Positions 8,711 through 17,337 of a stretch of 41,982 nucleotides of DNA are shown piece by piece. This DNA comes from Pseudomonas citronellolis (GTDB taxonomy: Bacteria > Pseudomonadota > Gammaproteobacteria > Pseudomonadales > Pseudomonadaceae), in assembly GCF_029335315.1 (NCBI RefSeq), contig NZ_JARJLT010000074.1, positions 1-41,982 of the forward strand. Direction: 5' to 3'. The notes below the pieces were generated by a model, which saw nothing but the letters and a program-made list of their open reading frames with translations, was not told the DNA's origin and made no database searches. The position numbers and the translations under genes were made by a program. The first letter of the stretch is position 1, and every line of letters starts with the position of its first letter.

Positions 8711-9067
8711 GAGACTTTGTGGTTGGGCGTAGCGCGCCGCTTATGAGTGCTCGGATGTTTCTTGTTTCGCCTCTCGGCGAGTCCCTTTTGTCAGTCGCCA
8801 CAAAAGGAACCAAAAAGGCTTGCCCCGGCATCCGGGCCCGGCAAGCCGGGCTTCCCTCACGAATTCCCCCGCCACGGAGGCCCGCCCCGACAGTACGTCC
8901 CTGTACAGATCGGGGCTCGCGCGACATCCATGTCGCCCGACCTCCTGAGCGGGGGTTTCGCTCGGCCTCCTGAACGGGGCGTTCGGCGCGCTCGGATGTT
9001 TCTCTGGAAACCCGTAGGGCGCATAACGCCTACGGCGTTATCCGCCATTGCCGCCGGCCGGCTACGG
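8707..9067 (+). repeat. Core dispersed repeat, copy A (inverted relative to copy B)
   Basis: About 361 bp that align with the reverse complement of 29982-30359. Shared landmarks are GCGCGCCGCTTATGAGTGCT, CGGATGTTTCTTGTTTCGCC, CTTGCCCCGGCATCCGGGCC, GACATCCATGTCGCC, TTTCGCTCGGCCTCCT and GGGCGCATAACGCC. Short open frames in it (for example 8719-8973 and 8857-9090) have no ribosome site and are spurious. It lies between the 3' ends of the TauE/SafE and TorF genes. Function unknown. Confidence 0.85.
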
Positions 9068-9073
9068 ATTTCA

Positions 9074-9283
9074 CCGTAGGAGCGCGCCATGCGCGCGATC
9101 GCGGGCGTGGCCCGCTCCTACGGGGTGTTCGGCGCTTGGGGGGATGACGGGGTTTCAGGATGACGCCGTGCTATCCGCCCGCGCCGAACGGCCCCCTCTC
9201 CCGCTTGCGGGAGAGGGTTGCGGCGTTCACCCGGCGCGCCGAAGCCGCCGGGGGAGGCCCTTCGCGAGCGAGCTCGCTCCTAC
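9074..9283. repeat. REP-like hairpins to the right of core repeat A
   Basis: Three elements. CCGTAGGAGC (9074-9083) pairs with GCTCCTACGG (9114-9123). A perfect 11-bp hairpin CCCTCTCCCGC / GCGGGAGAGGG with a TT loop lies at 9194-9217. A REP element TTCGCGAGCGAGCTCGCTCC continues to 9283 from 9261. Block B has the last two families in the same relative order. I see no gene in 8561-9302. Confidence 0.8.
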
Positions 9284-9302
9284 AGCTCGGCGCCAGCGTG
9301 GG

Positions 9303-10046
9303 TTAGAAGGTCTTGGTCGCCCGCGCCACCACGGTGGCGGTGCAGATGTCCTTGAAGCCCTGCCAGTTGAAGCACTCGCTCTGCGACAGGTCGGTGTCGA
9401 TGTAGCTCAGCGACCAGTCGATGCCGGCGAATTCGCGGTCCAGGCGTGCTTCCCATTCGTGGTAGGTGCTGCGGGTGCCGCCGTCGCCGGCCAGGTAGAT
9501 GGCGTCCTTGGCGTCGTTGCGGCCGTAGCGCAGCTTGGCCTTGAACTCGGCCGGCAGGTCGAAGCCGTAGCCGATGTAGCTGTACAGCTGGCTCTGGTCC
9601 TTGCCGGCGTAGGTGGTGATGTCCTTCGAGTAGTAGTTGCCCAGCTCGAAGCCGTAGGCGCTGAGGATGGCGTAGACCTCGCTCTGGTCGAACTGGCCTT
9701 CCTTCGGGTAGCGGTACTGGATGTAGCCCAGGTCCAGGCTGACCGCGTCGGTGGCCTGCCAGTACCAGCCGGCGTAGTAGTCCAGCTCCTGGCGGGTTTT
9801 CAGGCCGTAGCCGAAGTCGACGTTGGAGCTCCATACGCCGAGGTACAGGCCGCTGGCGTGCTGCAGCGTGGCGCCGGCCTGGATCGCCGGGTCGTTCTGC
9901 GTCTGCGAGATGCCGCGGGTGCGGTAGTCGCTGGCCAGGGTGGTTTCCAGCGCCAGCGAGAACTCGTCGTTGAGTTCCAGCGCCTGGCTGGCCGAGAAGG
10001 GCGCGCAGGCGAGCGCCGCGCCGAGGATCAGTGCGTTGTGCTTCAT
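9303..10046 (-). CDS. TorF family putative porin
   Basis: A 247-residue outer-membrane protein of the TorF (Gcw_chp) family. It has a clear signal peptide (MKHNALILGAALACAPFSAS, cleaved near ALELNDEF), alternating beta-strand sequence throughout, the family opening TTLASDYRTRGISQT with DPAIQAG, and a C-terminal phenylalanine as expected for Bam-dependent insertion. Substrate unknown. The ribosome site upstream (GGGTAAG) is weak. It is the last gene before repeat block A and lies 140 bp downstream of an amidohydrolase in the same direction; a GC-rich hairpin-prone stretch separates them, so co-transcription is uncertain. Confidence 0.85.
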   Translation of the reverse strand: MKHNALILGAALACAPFSASQALELNDEFSLALETTLASDYRTRGISQTQNDPAIQAGATLQHASGLYLGVWSSNVDFGYGLKTRQELDYYAGWYWQATDAVSLDLGYIQYRYPKEGQFDQSEVYAILSAYGFELGNYYSKDITTYAGKDQSQLYSYIGYGFDLPAEFKAKLRYGRNDAKDAIYLAGDGGTRSTYHEWEARLDREFAGIDWSLSYIDTDLSQSECFNWQGFKDICTATVVARATKTF

Positions 10047-10186
10047 GGACTTACCCGTTGTTGTGATTGTATGGGCAGCTGAAAAAGCCCGCGCAGCCCC
10101 CTCCCGCCGGCGAGCCGGGATGCGGAAAGGGAAGGGGCGGCGGGAAAGGCCGGGCCTCTACGGACCCGGCACCGGAGCAAAGCGGA

Positions 10187-11944
10187 TCAGAGCGCGTTCT
10201 GGCCGTCGGCGCGGTAGACCTCGCGGCCGCCGAACAGGGTGCGCAGCACCTTGGCCTCGGCCAGCTCGGCGTCGGGCACGCTGAACAGGTCGCGGTCGAG
10301 CACCACCAGGTCGGCCTGCTTGCCGGGCGCCAGGCTGCCGATCCTGTCGCCCTGGCCCATGGCCTTGGCGGCGTTCAGGGTGTAGGCGTAGAACATGGTC
10401 TGGCGGTCGATGCGCTGCTCGGGGTTGAGCACGCCCTGCGGGCCCTTGCGGGTCACCGCCTGGTACATGGCGCGCAGCGGGTCCGGGGTGGACACCGGCC
10501 AGTCGCTGGCCCCGGCGATGGTGGCGCCGGCGTCCAGCAGCGATTTCGCCGGGTACATGTAGCGGTACACGTCGTCGGCGATGTAGGGCTTCACCAGGTC
10601 GAGGGTGTAGACCTCGGCGGTGGCCCAGTCCAGCTGCATCGAGGCGATCACCCCGAGCTGCTTGAAGCGCGGGAAGTCGCTCGGGTTGACCAGCTGCAGG
10701 TGGGTGATCGAGTGGGCGATGCCGCTCTGCCGGTCCTTGCGCGCCTGGGCGAAGCCGTTGAGCGACTCGCGCACCGCGCGGTCACCGATGGCGTGCACGT
10801 GCACCAGCCAGCCGCGCGCGTCGGCGGCGCTGACCAGCTCGCCGAAGTGCTGCGGGTCCAGCAGCAGTTCGCCGGGCTTGTGCAGGTTCTTGTAGTCCTC
10901 CAGCAGCGAGGCGGACTGCGCCGGGTATTCCAGCACGCCGTCGGCGAACACCTTGATGCCCGGCAGGCTCAGGTTGGGGATGCCCTCGAACTGCTTGCGC
11001 ACCTTGTCGATCACCTCCAGGTCGGCCGGGCGGCTCTTCGGGTTGACCACCAGCAGCGCCGCGACGTGGGCGCTGAGCTGGCCCTGCTGGGCGAGGTCGC
11101 GGTACACCGGGAGCACGCCGACGGTCTTCTCGGTGGGCTTGATGTCGAACAGCGCGTCGCCGGGCGCGCCGTTGGCGGCCGGGTCCATCCAGGCGGTGAT
11201 GCCCAGGCTGTTGTTGTACTGCACGGCGGCCAGGCCGGCGCGGTCGAGGGTCTTCTGGTCGGCCGCCGGCATGGCCTGGGCGACGCGGTCGAAGCCGGCG
11301 TCGACGACGAAGCCGGTGGGGGTGAAGTCCTTGGCGTGGGCGATGTTCTGCTGCTCGGCGGCCGGCAGCGAGCGCACCAGCCTGGCGTCGACCCCGGCGC
11401 GGCGCAGCATGGCGGCGTTGGCCCAGGCGGTGTGGTGGTCGCTGCCGATGAAGACGATCGGCACCTGCGCCCATTCGCCGGCGTTGAAGATTTTCGCCAG
11501 CCCGGCGGCCTGCGACCAGTAGCTGGAGTTCATGCCGTTCATCACCAGGATGTCGGCGACCTTGGCCTTGCCGCTGTCGCGGCCTTCGCGCAGGCGCTGT
11601 TCCAGCTGTTCGAGGCTGACCTGCTCGTCGCCCATGCTCGCCGAGATCAGCTCCAGGCCGCCGAACACCGAGTGCGAGTGGCTGTCGATGAAGCCTGGCA
11701 TCAGCAGCTTGCCGCCGAGGTCGACCTGCTTGCTGTGGGCGTCGCCCAGGGCGCGCACCTCGGCGTCGCTGCCGACCTTCAGCACCTTGTCGCCGGCGAT
11801 GGCCACGGCCTGCTGCAGCGGTTGCCCCGGCTCGGCGGTGAAGACCTTGGCGTTGTACAGGATCAGGTCGGCGGTTTGTGCGTGCGCTTCCAAAGTCCCC
11901 AGTGCGATCGCAACGGCAAGAGCGCCCTTGATGAGCCTTCGCAT
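10187..11944 (-). CDS. Exported amidohydrolase (Amidohydro_3, YtcJ-like)
   Basis: A 585-residue metal-dependent hydrolase with a signal peptide (MRRLIKGALAVAIALGTLEAHA). Family motifs are LLMPGFIDSHSHS (metal-binding HxH) near residues 80-93, the carboxylated-lysine region GIKVFADGVLEY, WLVHVHAIGDRAVRESLNGF near 380, and the C-terminal GASDWPVSTPDP and IGSLAPGKQADLVVLDRD. Such proteins hydrolyse amide or ester bonds in small molecules; the substrate is not clear. AAGGGGATGTC precedes the ATG. Divergent from a LysR regulator with a 116-bp intergenic region, so that regulator is its most likely controller. Confidence 0.88.
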   Translation of the reverse strand: MRRLIKGALAVAIALGTLEAHAQTADLILYNAKVFTAEPGQPLQQAVAIAGDKVLKVGSDAEVRALGDAHSKQVDLGGKLLMPGFIDSHSHSVFGGLELISASMGDEQVSLEQLEQRLREGRDSGKAKVADILVMNGMNSSYWSQAAGLAKIFNAGEWAQVPIVFIGSDHHTAWANAAMLRRAGVDARLVRSLPAAEQQNIAHAKDFTPTGFVVDAGFDRVAQAMPAADQKTLDRAGLAAVQYNNSLGITAWMDPAANGAPGDALFDIKPTEKTVGVLPVYRDLAQQGQLSAHVAALLVVNPKSRPADLEVIDKVRKQFEGIPNLSLPGIKVFADGVLEYPAQSASLLEDYKNLHKPGELLLDPQHFGELVSAADARGWLVHVHAIGDRAVRESLNGFAQARKDRQSGIAHSITHLQLVNPSDFPRFKQLGVIASMQLDWATAEVYTLDLVKPYIADDVYRYMYPAKSLLDAGATIAGASDWPVSTPDPLRAMYQAVTRKGPQGVLNPEQRIDRQTMFYAYTLNAAKAMGQGDRIGSLAPGKQADLVVLDRDLFSVPDAELAEAKVLRTLFGGREVYRADGQNAL

Positions 11945-12060
11945 GACATCCCCTTTTCTTGGTGGTTGATTTTTATTGGTTTGCGCCAGAGGCTACTGGG
12001 CCTAGCCGTTTCGCCGATAGCCAGGCGCTGGCACAAGACTTGTGAAGAAAAGGAAAGAAT
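11945..12060. promoter_or_regulatory. Shared intergenic region, amidohydrolase / LysR
   Basis: This 116-bp divergent region holds an AT-rich stretch (GGTTGATTTTTATTGG) near the amidohydrolase and an inverted repeat GGCTA-N7-TAGCC at about 11991-12007, a possible LysR-type site. No clear promoter hexamers. Confidence 0.35.
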
Positions 12061-12975
12061 GTGGACAGGTTCAGCAGCCTCACCCTGTTCGTCGCCTGCG
12101 CCGAGACCGGCAGTTTCAGCCGCGCCGCCGAGCAACTGGGCAAGACCCCCTCGGCGGTGACCAAGGCCATCGGCCAGCTGGAAGCCAACCTCGGCGCCCG
12201 GCTGTTCCAGCGCACCACCCGCAGCATGGCGCTGACCGAGGCCGGCCAGCTGTACCTGGACAGCGCCCGCGAGGTGCTGGCGCGCATGCACGAGGCCACC
12301 GAGGAAATCGCCCAGCTGCAGCAGAGCCTGCGCGGCAAGCTGCGGGTGACCGCGCCGCTGGCCTTCGGCGCGGCCTTTCTCAATGACCTGTGCGCCGAGT
12401 TCCTCGACCGTCACCCGGACCTGCGCCTGCAGATGGACCTCAGCGACAGCTACGTCGACCTGCTCGACGGCCGCTACGACCTGGCCCTGCGCCTGGGCCA
12501 CAGCAACCTGCCGGGGCTGATCGTGCGGCCGCTGGCGCAGAACCGCCTGGTGCTCTGCGCCAGCCCGGCCTACCTGGCCCGGCGCGGCACGCCGCAGCAC
12601 CCGGACGAGTTGGCCGCGCACGACCGCCTGACCTACTGGCACCCGGCGCTGGATTCGCGCTGGTGGCTGGAACGCGACGGCCAGCGCTTTTCCTCGCCGC
12701 GCGAGGGGCGCCTGGTCAGCGACAACCACGAACTGCTGCTGGCGGCCTGCCTCAAGGGCCACGGGCTGATGCCCTGTCCACTGTGGAGCGCCTTGCCGTT
12801 CCTGCGCGACGGCCGCCTGCGCAGCGTGCTCGACGACTACCACTTCGACCCCGACGCCTTTGGCCAGCAGATTCTCGCGGTCTACCCCAGCCACCGCCGC
12901 GCCACGCGCAAGATCCTCGCCTTTATCGAGCAGCTGGAAAGCGCGCTGCGGCGGCTCGACATCCCGCTGGCCTAG
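12061..12975 (+). CDS. LysR family transcriptional regulator
   Basis: A 304-residue regulator with an N-terminal winged helix-turn-helix (FVACAETGSFSRAAEQLGKTPSAVTKAIGQLEANLGARLFQRTTRS, residues 10-55) and a periplasmic-binding-like effector domain (LRGKLRVTAPLAFG onward). It begins with GTG at 12061, supported by AAGGA 7 nt upstream. It probably regulates the divergent amidohydrolase. The inducer cannot be read from sequence. Its stop TAG (12973-12975) overlaps the stop of the convergent AraC gene in CTAG. Confidence 0.92.
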   Translation: MDRFSSLTLFVACAETGSFSRAAEQLGKTPSAVTKAIGQLEANLGARLFQRTTRSMALTEAGQLYLDSAREVLARMHEATEEIAQLQQSLRGKLRVTAPLAFGAAFLNDLCAEFLDRHPDLRLQMDLSDSYVDLLDGRYDLALRLGHSNLPGLIVRPLAQNRLVLCASPAYLARRGTPQHPDELAAHDRLTYWHPALDSRWWLERDGQRFSSPREGRLVSDNHELLLAACLKGHGLMPCPLWSALPFLRDGRLRSVLDDYHFDPDAFGQQILAVYPSHRRATRKILAFIEQLESALRRLDIPLA

Positions 12976-13979
12976 CGCTCGCGGAAACGTCCCGGCGGCA
13001 CGCCTTTCCAGCGCTTGAAGGCGTGGATGAAGTTGGACACCTCGCCATAGCCCAGGCGCTCGGCGATCTCCTCCAGGCGGATGGCGCCGGTGCCCAGCAG
13101 TTCCTCGGCCAGGGCCTGGCGCACTTCGTCGAGCAGGGCGCGGTAGCTGCTGCCTTCGTCCTGCAGGCGACGGCGCAGGGTGCGCGAGGTCATGTGCAGT
13201 TCCTCCGCCACCTGCTCCATGTCCGGCAGGCGGCCCGGGGTGCGCAGCAGGCGGTCGCGGATGCGCCCGGCCAGGCCGCCGAGTTCCTGGCGGCGCGCCA
13301 GCAGGGCGCGGCATTGTTCCTCGCAGTGCCGCGCCACCTGGGGGTTGGCGCCGGGCAGCGGAAGGTCGAGGGTGGCGCTGGCGAAGACCACGCGGTTGCG
13401 CGCCTGGCCGAAGACCGGCTCCACGCCCAGTTCGGCCAGGTAGGGGGCGATATCGGCGGGGCGCGGGCGGCGGAATTCGGCGCGCAGGATGGGCAGCGGG
13501 CGCCCGGTGAGGTCGCGCTGTACGCGCAGCACGCCGCCCAGGTCGCGCTCGCAGGCGAAGGCCTGGAGGTCCTCCGGCACGGCGCTGTCGTCCAGCAGCA
13601 GGCAGGCTTCGCCGCCGTTCTCGTGCAGGCTCAGGCGGGTGAACACGTAGGTCAGGCCGAGGTAGCGCAGGCCGAGCAGCGCGGCGCCGCGGAAGGTCGG
13701 GCTGCTGAGCAGGGCGAAGCCCCAGATGCCGTAGGTGTTCAGGTGGTAGCGCAGGCCGGCCTGCAGGCCGCTGCCGGCGGGCAGGCGGCCGGCCAGGTTG
13801 CGCAGCACCTGGAGTTCGCAACGGGCGTCGATGTCGCGCGTCGGGTCGGCGAGCACCGCCAGGTCCAGGCCGCTGCCGTGCAGGCAGTCCTCCAGGGCCA
13901 GGCCGTGGTCGAGGCCGAACTGGGTCAGCAGCTGCACGCTGAAGGCGCTGCGGCGGGCGGGCCAGGGGAGGTCGGGCAT
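12972..13979 (-). CDS. AraC family transcriptional regulator (VirS/OruR type)
   Basis: A 335-residue regulator with an N-terminal arabinose-binding-like (PF12625-type) domain and a C-terminal double helix-turn-helix. The latter shows MEQVAEELHMTSRTLRRRLQDEG near residues 255-278 and IRLEEIAERLGYGEVSNFIHAFKRWKGVPPGRFR at the end. This domain pairing is that of OruR/ArgR-like and VirS-like regulators. It is divergent from the monooxygenase-esterase-SDR operon and probably activates it through the direct repeats at 13994-14022. Its stop overlaps the LysR stop. Confidence 0.92.
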   Translation of the reverse strand: MPDLPWPARRSAFSVQLLTQFGLDHGLALEDCLHGSGLDLAVLADPTRDIDARCELQVLRNLAGRLPAGSGLQAGLRYHLNTYGIWGFALLSSPTFRGAALLGLRYLGLTYVFTRLSLHENGGEACLLLDDSAVPEDLQAFACERDLGGVLRVQRDLTGRPLPILRAEFRRPRPADIAPYLAELGVEPVFGQARNRVVFASATLDLPLPGANPQVARHCEEQCRALLARRQELGGLAGRIRDRLLRTPGRLPDMEQVAEELHMTSRTLRRRLQDEGSSYRALLDEVRQALAEELLGTGAIRLEEIAERLGYGEVSNFIHAFKRWKGVPPGRFRER

Positions 13980-13993
13980 CGGCGGCTCCGGGC

Positions 13994-14022
13994 TTGTCCG
14001 AAAATCACAATTCTTTGTCCGA
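13994..14022. promoter_or_regulatory. Direct-repeat AraC operator
   Basis: TTGTCCGA occurs at 13994-14001 and again at 14015-14022, a 21-bp period, or two helical turns. This is the usual geometry of AraC-family binding sites. It sits 15-43 bp from the AraC start and ahead of a -10-like TATGCT at 14059-14064 that has no -35, which suits activator-dependent transcription of the monooxygenase operon. Confidence 0.65.
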
Positions 14023-14132
14023 CTATGCCATAACCCGGCGCGCGCCGGGGCACTAGCCTATGCTCATTCGCCAGCGAGGCGGATGGCGGGGGCGCCCATG
14101 CGCCGCCGCCCAGACCCATCGGGAGCACAACA

Positions 14133-15608
14133 ATGCACAATACTTCCCGTGGCCCGGCACCCCTGCGCGCGCTGATCATCGGCGCCGGCTTCGGCGGCCT
14201 GGGCCTGGCCATCCGCCTGCAGCAGGCGGGCATCCACGACTACCTGATCCTCGAGAAGGCCGCCGACGTCGGCGGCGTGTGGCGCGAGAACAGCTACCCC
14301 GGCGCCGCCTGCGACGTGCCATCGCACCTGTATTCGTTCTCCTTCGAACCCAAGGCCGATTGGACCCGCAAGTTCGCCCCGCAGGGGGAAATCCTCGACT
14401 ACCTGCGGCATTGCGCGGACAAGTACGGCCTGCGCTCGCGCATCCGCTTCGGCTGCGAGGCGGTGGACGCCTGCTTCGACGAATCCACCGGCGAGTGGCG
14501 GGTGCGCTGCGCCGACGGCGAGCTGCTGCGCGCCCGCGCCCTGGTCTGCGCCACCGGCCAGCTGAGCCGGCCGCTGTACCCGCGCATCGCCGGGCTCGAC
14601 GACTTCAAGGGCGCGGCCTTCCACTCCGCGCACTGGGACCATCGCGCCGACCTGCGCGGCAAGCGCGTGGCGGTGATCGGCACCGGCGCCAGCGCCATCC
14701 AGTTCGTCCCGCGTATCGCCGAACAGGTCGGCGAGCTGCTGCTGTTCCAGCGCAGCGCGCCCTATGTGATCCCCAAGCCGGATCGCCCCTACAGCGACTG
14801 GGAGCGCCGCCTGAAGGCGCGCTTGCCGTGGCTGCAGCGCCTGGATCGCGGCCTCAAGTACGTGCAGCACGAGGCGCGGGTGCTGGCCTTCTCCACCTTC
14901 CCGCCGCTGATGAAATTCATGCAACTGAACTTCCGCCTGCACCTGCGCCGGGGCATCGCCGACCCGCAGCTGCGCCGCCGGCTGGTCCCGGACTACCCAT
15001 TGGGCTGCAAGCGCATTCTCATCAGCAACGACTACTACCCGGCGCTGGCGCGGGCCAACGTGCGGGTGCTCGACAACGGCATCGAGCGGGTCGCCGAGGA
15101 CGCCGTGATCACCCGCGACGGCCAGCGCCACCCGGTGGACGCGATCATCTTCGGCACCGGCTTCGCCGCCACCGAGTTCCTCGCCCCGCTGCGCATCCAG
15201 GGCCTGGGCGGGCGCTGGCTGGAGCAGGCCTGGGCGGAGGGCGCCGAGGCCTACAAGGGCATCAGTGTCAGCGGTTTCCCCAACCTGTTCATCCTCTACG
15301 GGCCGAACACCAACCTGGGGCACAACTCCATCGTCTACATGCTGGAGAGCCAGTTCCCCTACGTGCTGGCCTGCCTGCGCCGGCTCGCCGAGCAGGGCCT
15401 GCGCTACCTGGACGTCAAGCCCGAGGTGCAGAGCGCCTACAACCAGGCCCTGCAGCGTGGCCTGCAGCACACCGTCTGGGAGGCCGGTTGCGACAGCTGG
15501 TACAAGACCGCCAGCGGCCGCAACACCAACAACTGGCCGGGCTACACCTTCCGCTACCGCCAACAGACCCGTCAGCCGGAGTTCGCCGACTATGAATGCG
15601 CCCGTTGA
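14133..15608 (+). CDS. Flavin-containing / Baeyer-Villiger-type monooxygenase
   Basis: A 491-residue FAD- and NADPH-dependent monooxygenase. FAD site GAGFGG is at residues 17-22 and a second Rossmann motif IGTGASA is near 182-188. The Baeyer-Villiger fingerprint is present as FKGAAFHSAHWD at 158-169. The WRENSYPGAACDVPSHLYSFSF segment is typical of the family. It probably inserts oxygen into a ketone or oxidises a heteroatom; the substrate is unknown. GGGAG precedes the ATG. First gene of a tightly packed operon with an esterase (17-bp overlap) and an SDR: ketone to ester to alcohol would be a sensible sequence, read in either direction. Same gene set as mycobacterial mymA-lipR-sadH. Confidence 0.9.
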   Translation: MHNTSRGPAPLRALIIGAGFGGLGLAIRLQQAGIHDYLILEKAADVGGVWRENSYPGAACDVPSHLYSFSFEPKADWTRKFAPQGEILDYLRHCADKYGLRSRIRFGCEAVDACFDESTGEWRVRCADGELLRARALVCATGQLSRPLYPRIAGLDDFKGAAFHSAHWDHRADLRGKRVAVIGTGASAIQFVPRIAEQVGELLLFQRSAPYVIPKPDRPYSDWERRLKARLPWLQRLDRGLKYVQHEARVLAFSTFPPLMKFMQLNFRLHLRRGIADPQLRRRLVPDYPLGCKRILISNDYYPALARANVRVLDNGIERVAEDAVITRDGQRHPVDAIIFGTGFAATEFLAPLRIQGLGGRWLEQAWAEGAEAYKGISVSGFPNLFILYGPNTNLGHNSIVYMLESQFPYVLACLRRLAEQGLRYLDVKPEVQSAYNQALQRGLQHTVWEAGCDSWYKTASGRNTNNWPGYTFRYRQQTRQPEFADYECAR

Positions 15609-16533
15609 GTTCTCGCCGCCGCCGTCCACCTCGCAGCGCCTGCTCGCCGGGCTGCTGCGCGGCACCCTGCGCTTGTTGTTCAGAGGGCTGATGCGCCCGC
15701 CGATTTCGGTGCCGATCCAGCGCCGGGTGCTCAACGCGCTCACCGCCGCGACCCTGGCCCCGCGTGGCGTCACGCGCAGCGCCGAGATCATCGCCGGGGT
15801 GCCCTGCGAATGGCAGCGCGCCGGCGCCGCCGAGGGCCGCGCGCTGCTCTACCTGCACGGCGGCGCCTACCTGGTGGGCTCGGCCGCCACGCACCGGGCG
15901 ATCACCGCCAACCTGGCGCGCCTGGGCGCGGTCGACGTGTGCGCGGCGGACTATCGCCTGGCCCCGGAGTACCGCTTCCCGGCGCCGCTGGAAGACGCCC
16001 TGGCGGTCTACCAGGCGCTGCTGGCGCGCGGCCAGGACCCGGCGCGGCTGGCGGTGGCCGGCGATTCCGCCGGCGGCCACCTGACCCTGCAACTGGCCCT
16101 GGCCCTGAAGGAGCGCGGCCTGCCGCTGCCGGCGGCGCTGGTGGTGTTCTCGCCGGTCACCGACGTCAGCTGCGCGCAGTGGCACCAGCCGCCGGCTGGC
16201 GATCCGCTGATCAGCCGCGCCTGGGTGGAAAGCGCCATCGCGCAGTTCTGCCCGCCGGGCGTGGCGCGCGATTCGGCGCAGTTGTCGCCGCTGTTCGCCG
16301 ACCTCGCCGGGCTGCCGCCGCTGCTGATCCAGGTCGGCGAGGACGAAGTGCTGCGCAACGACAGCCTGCGCCTGGCCGAGGCCGCGCAGAAGCGGGGCGT
16401 CGCGGTCAGCCTGCAGCGCTACCGCGACTGCTGGCACGTGTTCCAGGCCCACGCCGGGCTGCTGCGCATCGCCGACCGGGCGCTGGGCGAGGTGGCCGGG
16501 TTCCTCGGCCGGCACCAGGGAGGCGAGCGTTGA
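15592..16533 (+). CDS. Alpha/beta hydrolase, hormone-sensitive-lipase family esterase
   Basis: A 313-residue esterase. The oxyanion-hole motif is HGGAY (His89), the nucleophile elbow GDSAGG has Ser159, and Asp251 (GEDEVLRND) and His282 (CWHVF) complete the triad. This is the family IV (HSL) arrangement and resembles LipR. Translation begins inside the end of the monooxygenase gene (17-bp overlap) with CGGAG upstream, so the two are coupled. A hydrophobic stretch near residues 17-40 may dock it on membrane. It probably cleaves the ester or lactone made by the monooxygenase (inference). Confidence 0.9.
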   Translation: MNAPVEFSPPPSTSQRLLAGLLRGTLRLLFRGLMRPPISVPIQRRVLNALTAATLAPRGVTRSAEIIAGVPCEWQRAGAAEGRALLYLHGGAYLVGSAATHRAITANLARLGAVDVCAADYRLAPEYRFPAPLEDALAVYQALLARGQDPARLAVAGDSAGGHLTLQLALALKERGLPLPAALVVFSPVTDVSCAQWHQPPAGDPLISRAWVESAIAQFCPPGVARDSAQLSPLFADLAGLPPLLIQVGEDEVLRNDSLRLAEAAQKRGVAVSLQRYRDCWHVFQAHAGLLRIADRALGEVAGFLGRHQGGER

Positions 16534-17294
16534 TGGACAGCATCCTGATCACCGGCGCGGCGTCCGGCATCGGCGCGGCCAGCGCCCGCTTGTTCCACTC
16601 CAACGGCTGGCGCGTCGGCCTGCTCGACATGAACGCCGAGGCCCTCGCCGGGCTCTCCGCCGAGCTGGGCGGCGCCTGGCGGCGCAGCCTGGACGTCACC
16701 GACGCCACGGCGGTGCGCGAGGCGCTGACGGATTTCGTCGGCGCCGGCGACGGGCGCCTGCGCCTGTTGTTCAACTGCGCCGGCATCCTGCGCTTCGGCC
16801 GCTTCGAGGACATCCCGGTGGAAGACCACGGGCGCCTGCTGGCGATCAACGTGCAGGGCCTGCTGAACTGCTGCCACGCGGCCTTTTCCGCGCTCAAGGC
16901 CACGCCCGGCGCGCAGGTGCTGAACATGGGCTCGGCCTCGGGGCTCTACGGGGTGCCGGAGATGGCCACCTACTCGGCCTCGAAGTTCGCCGTGCGCGGG
17001 CTCACCGAGGCGCTGGAGCTGGAGTGGCGGCGCCACGGCATCCGCGTCGCCGACCTGATGCCGCCGTTCGTGCGCACGCCGATGGTCACCAGCCAGGCCT
17101 ACGAGCCGCCGGTGCTGCGCCGCCTGGGGGTGAGCCTGAAGGCCGAGGACATCGCCGCCGCGGCCTGGCGCCAAGCCCACAGCGACAAGGTGCACCGGCC
17201 GATCGGTGCGCTGTTCCAGGCCATGTACTGGTCCGGGCAGCTGTCGCCGCCGGCGATCAACCGCTGGGTGATGGGCTGGCTCAGCCGCGCCTGA
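16533..17294 (+). CDS. Short-chain dehydrogenase/reductase
   Basis: A 253-residue classical SDR. The cofactor site TGAASGIG is at residues 7-14, NCAG near 85, catalytic Ser134, and Tyr147-xxx-Lys151. Aspartate in LLDMN after the second strand favours NAD(H). The C terminus (about 225-253) is hydrophobic and may associate with membrane, as in SadH-like proteins. The start overlaps the esterase stop by one base (TGATG), with GGGAGG upstream. Likely third step of the monooxygenase-esterase pathway, oxidising or reducing an alcohol/aldehyde. Confidence 0.9.
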   Translation: MDSILITGAASGIGAASARLFHSNGWRVGLLDMNAEALAGLSAELGGAWRRSLDVTDATAVREALTDFVGAGDGRLRLLFNCAGILRFGRFEDIPVEDHGRLLAINVQGLLNCCHAAFSALKATPGAQVLNMGSASGLYGVPEMATYSASKFAVRGLTEALELEWRRHGIRVADLMPPFVRTPMVTSQAYEPPVLRRLGVSLKAEDIAAAAWRQAHSDKVHRPIGALFQAMYWSGQLSPPAINRWVMGWLSRA

Positions 17295-17305
17295 GCCGTC
17301 CCGGC

Positions 17306-17311
17306 TAGAAT
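17306..17311 (+). promoter_or_regulatory. Possible -10 element of the VIT-like gene
   Basis: TAGAAT followed by GCGCCC, 26 bp before the start codon; third occurrence of this hexamer plus GCGC in the window. A clear -35 is not seen. Confidence 0.35.
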
Positions 17312-17337
17312 GCGCCCTGGGCAGAGGAGGGCGGTTC

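Noticed and set aside
8719-9090. Short open frames in the repeat block (and at 29705-30350) that look alike
   Set aside because: They resemble each other only because the DNA is the same dispersed repeat; no ribosome sites, and the reading frame is not preserved by the differences between copies.
10047-10186. Terminator between the amidohydrolase and the TorF gene
   Set aside because: Several GC-rich imperfect hairpins can be drawn on the minus strand, but none has a clean stem followed by a T-run, so I do not call one.
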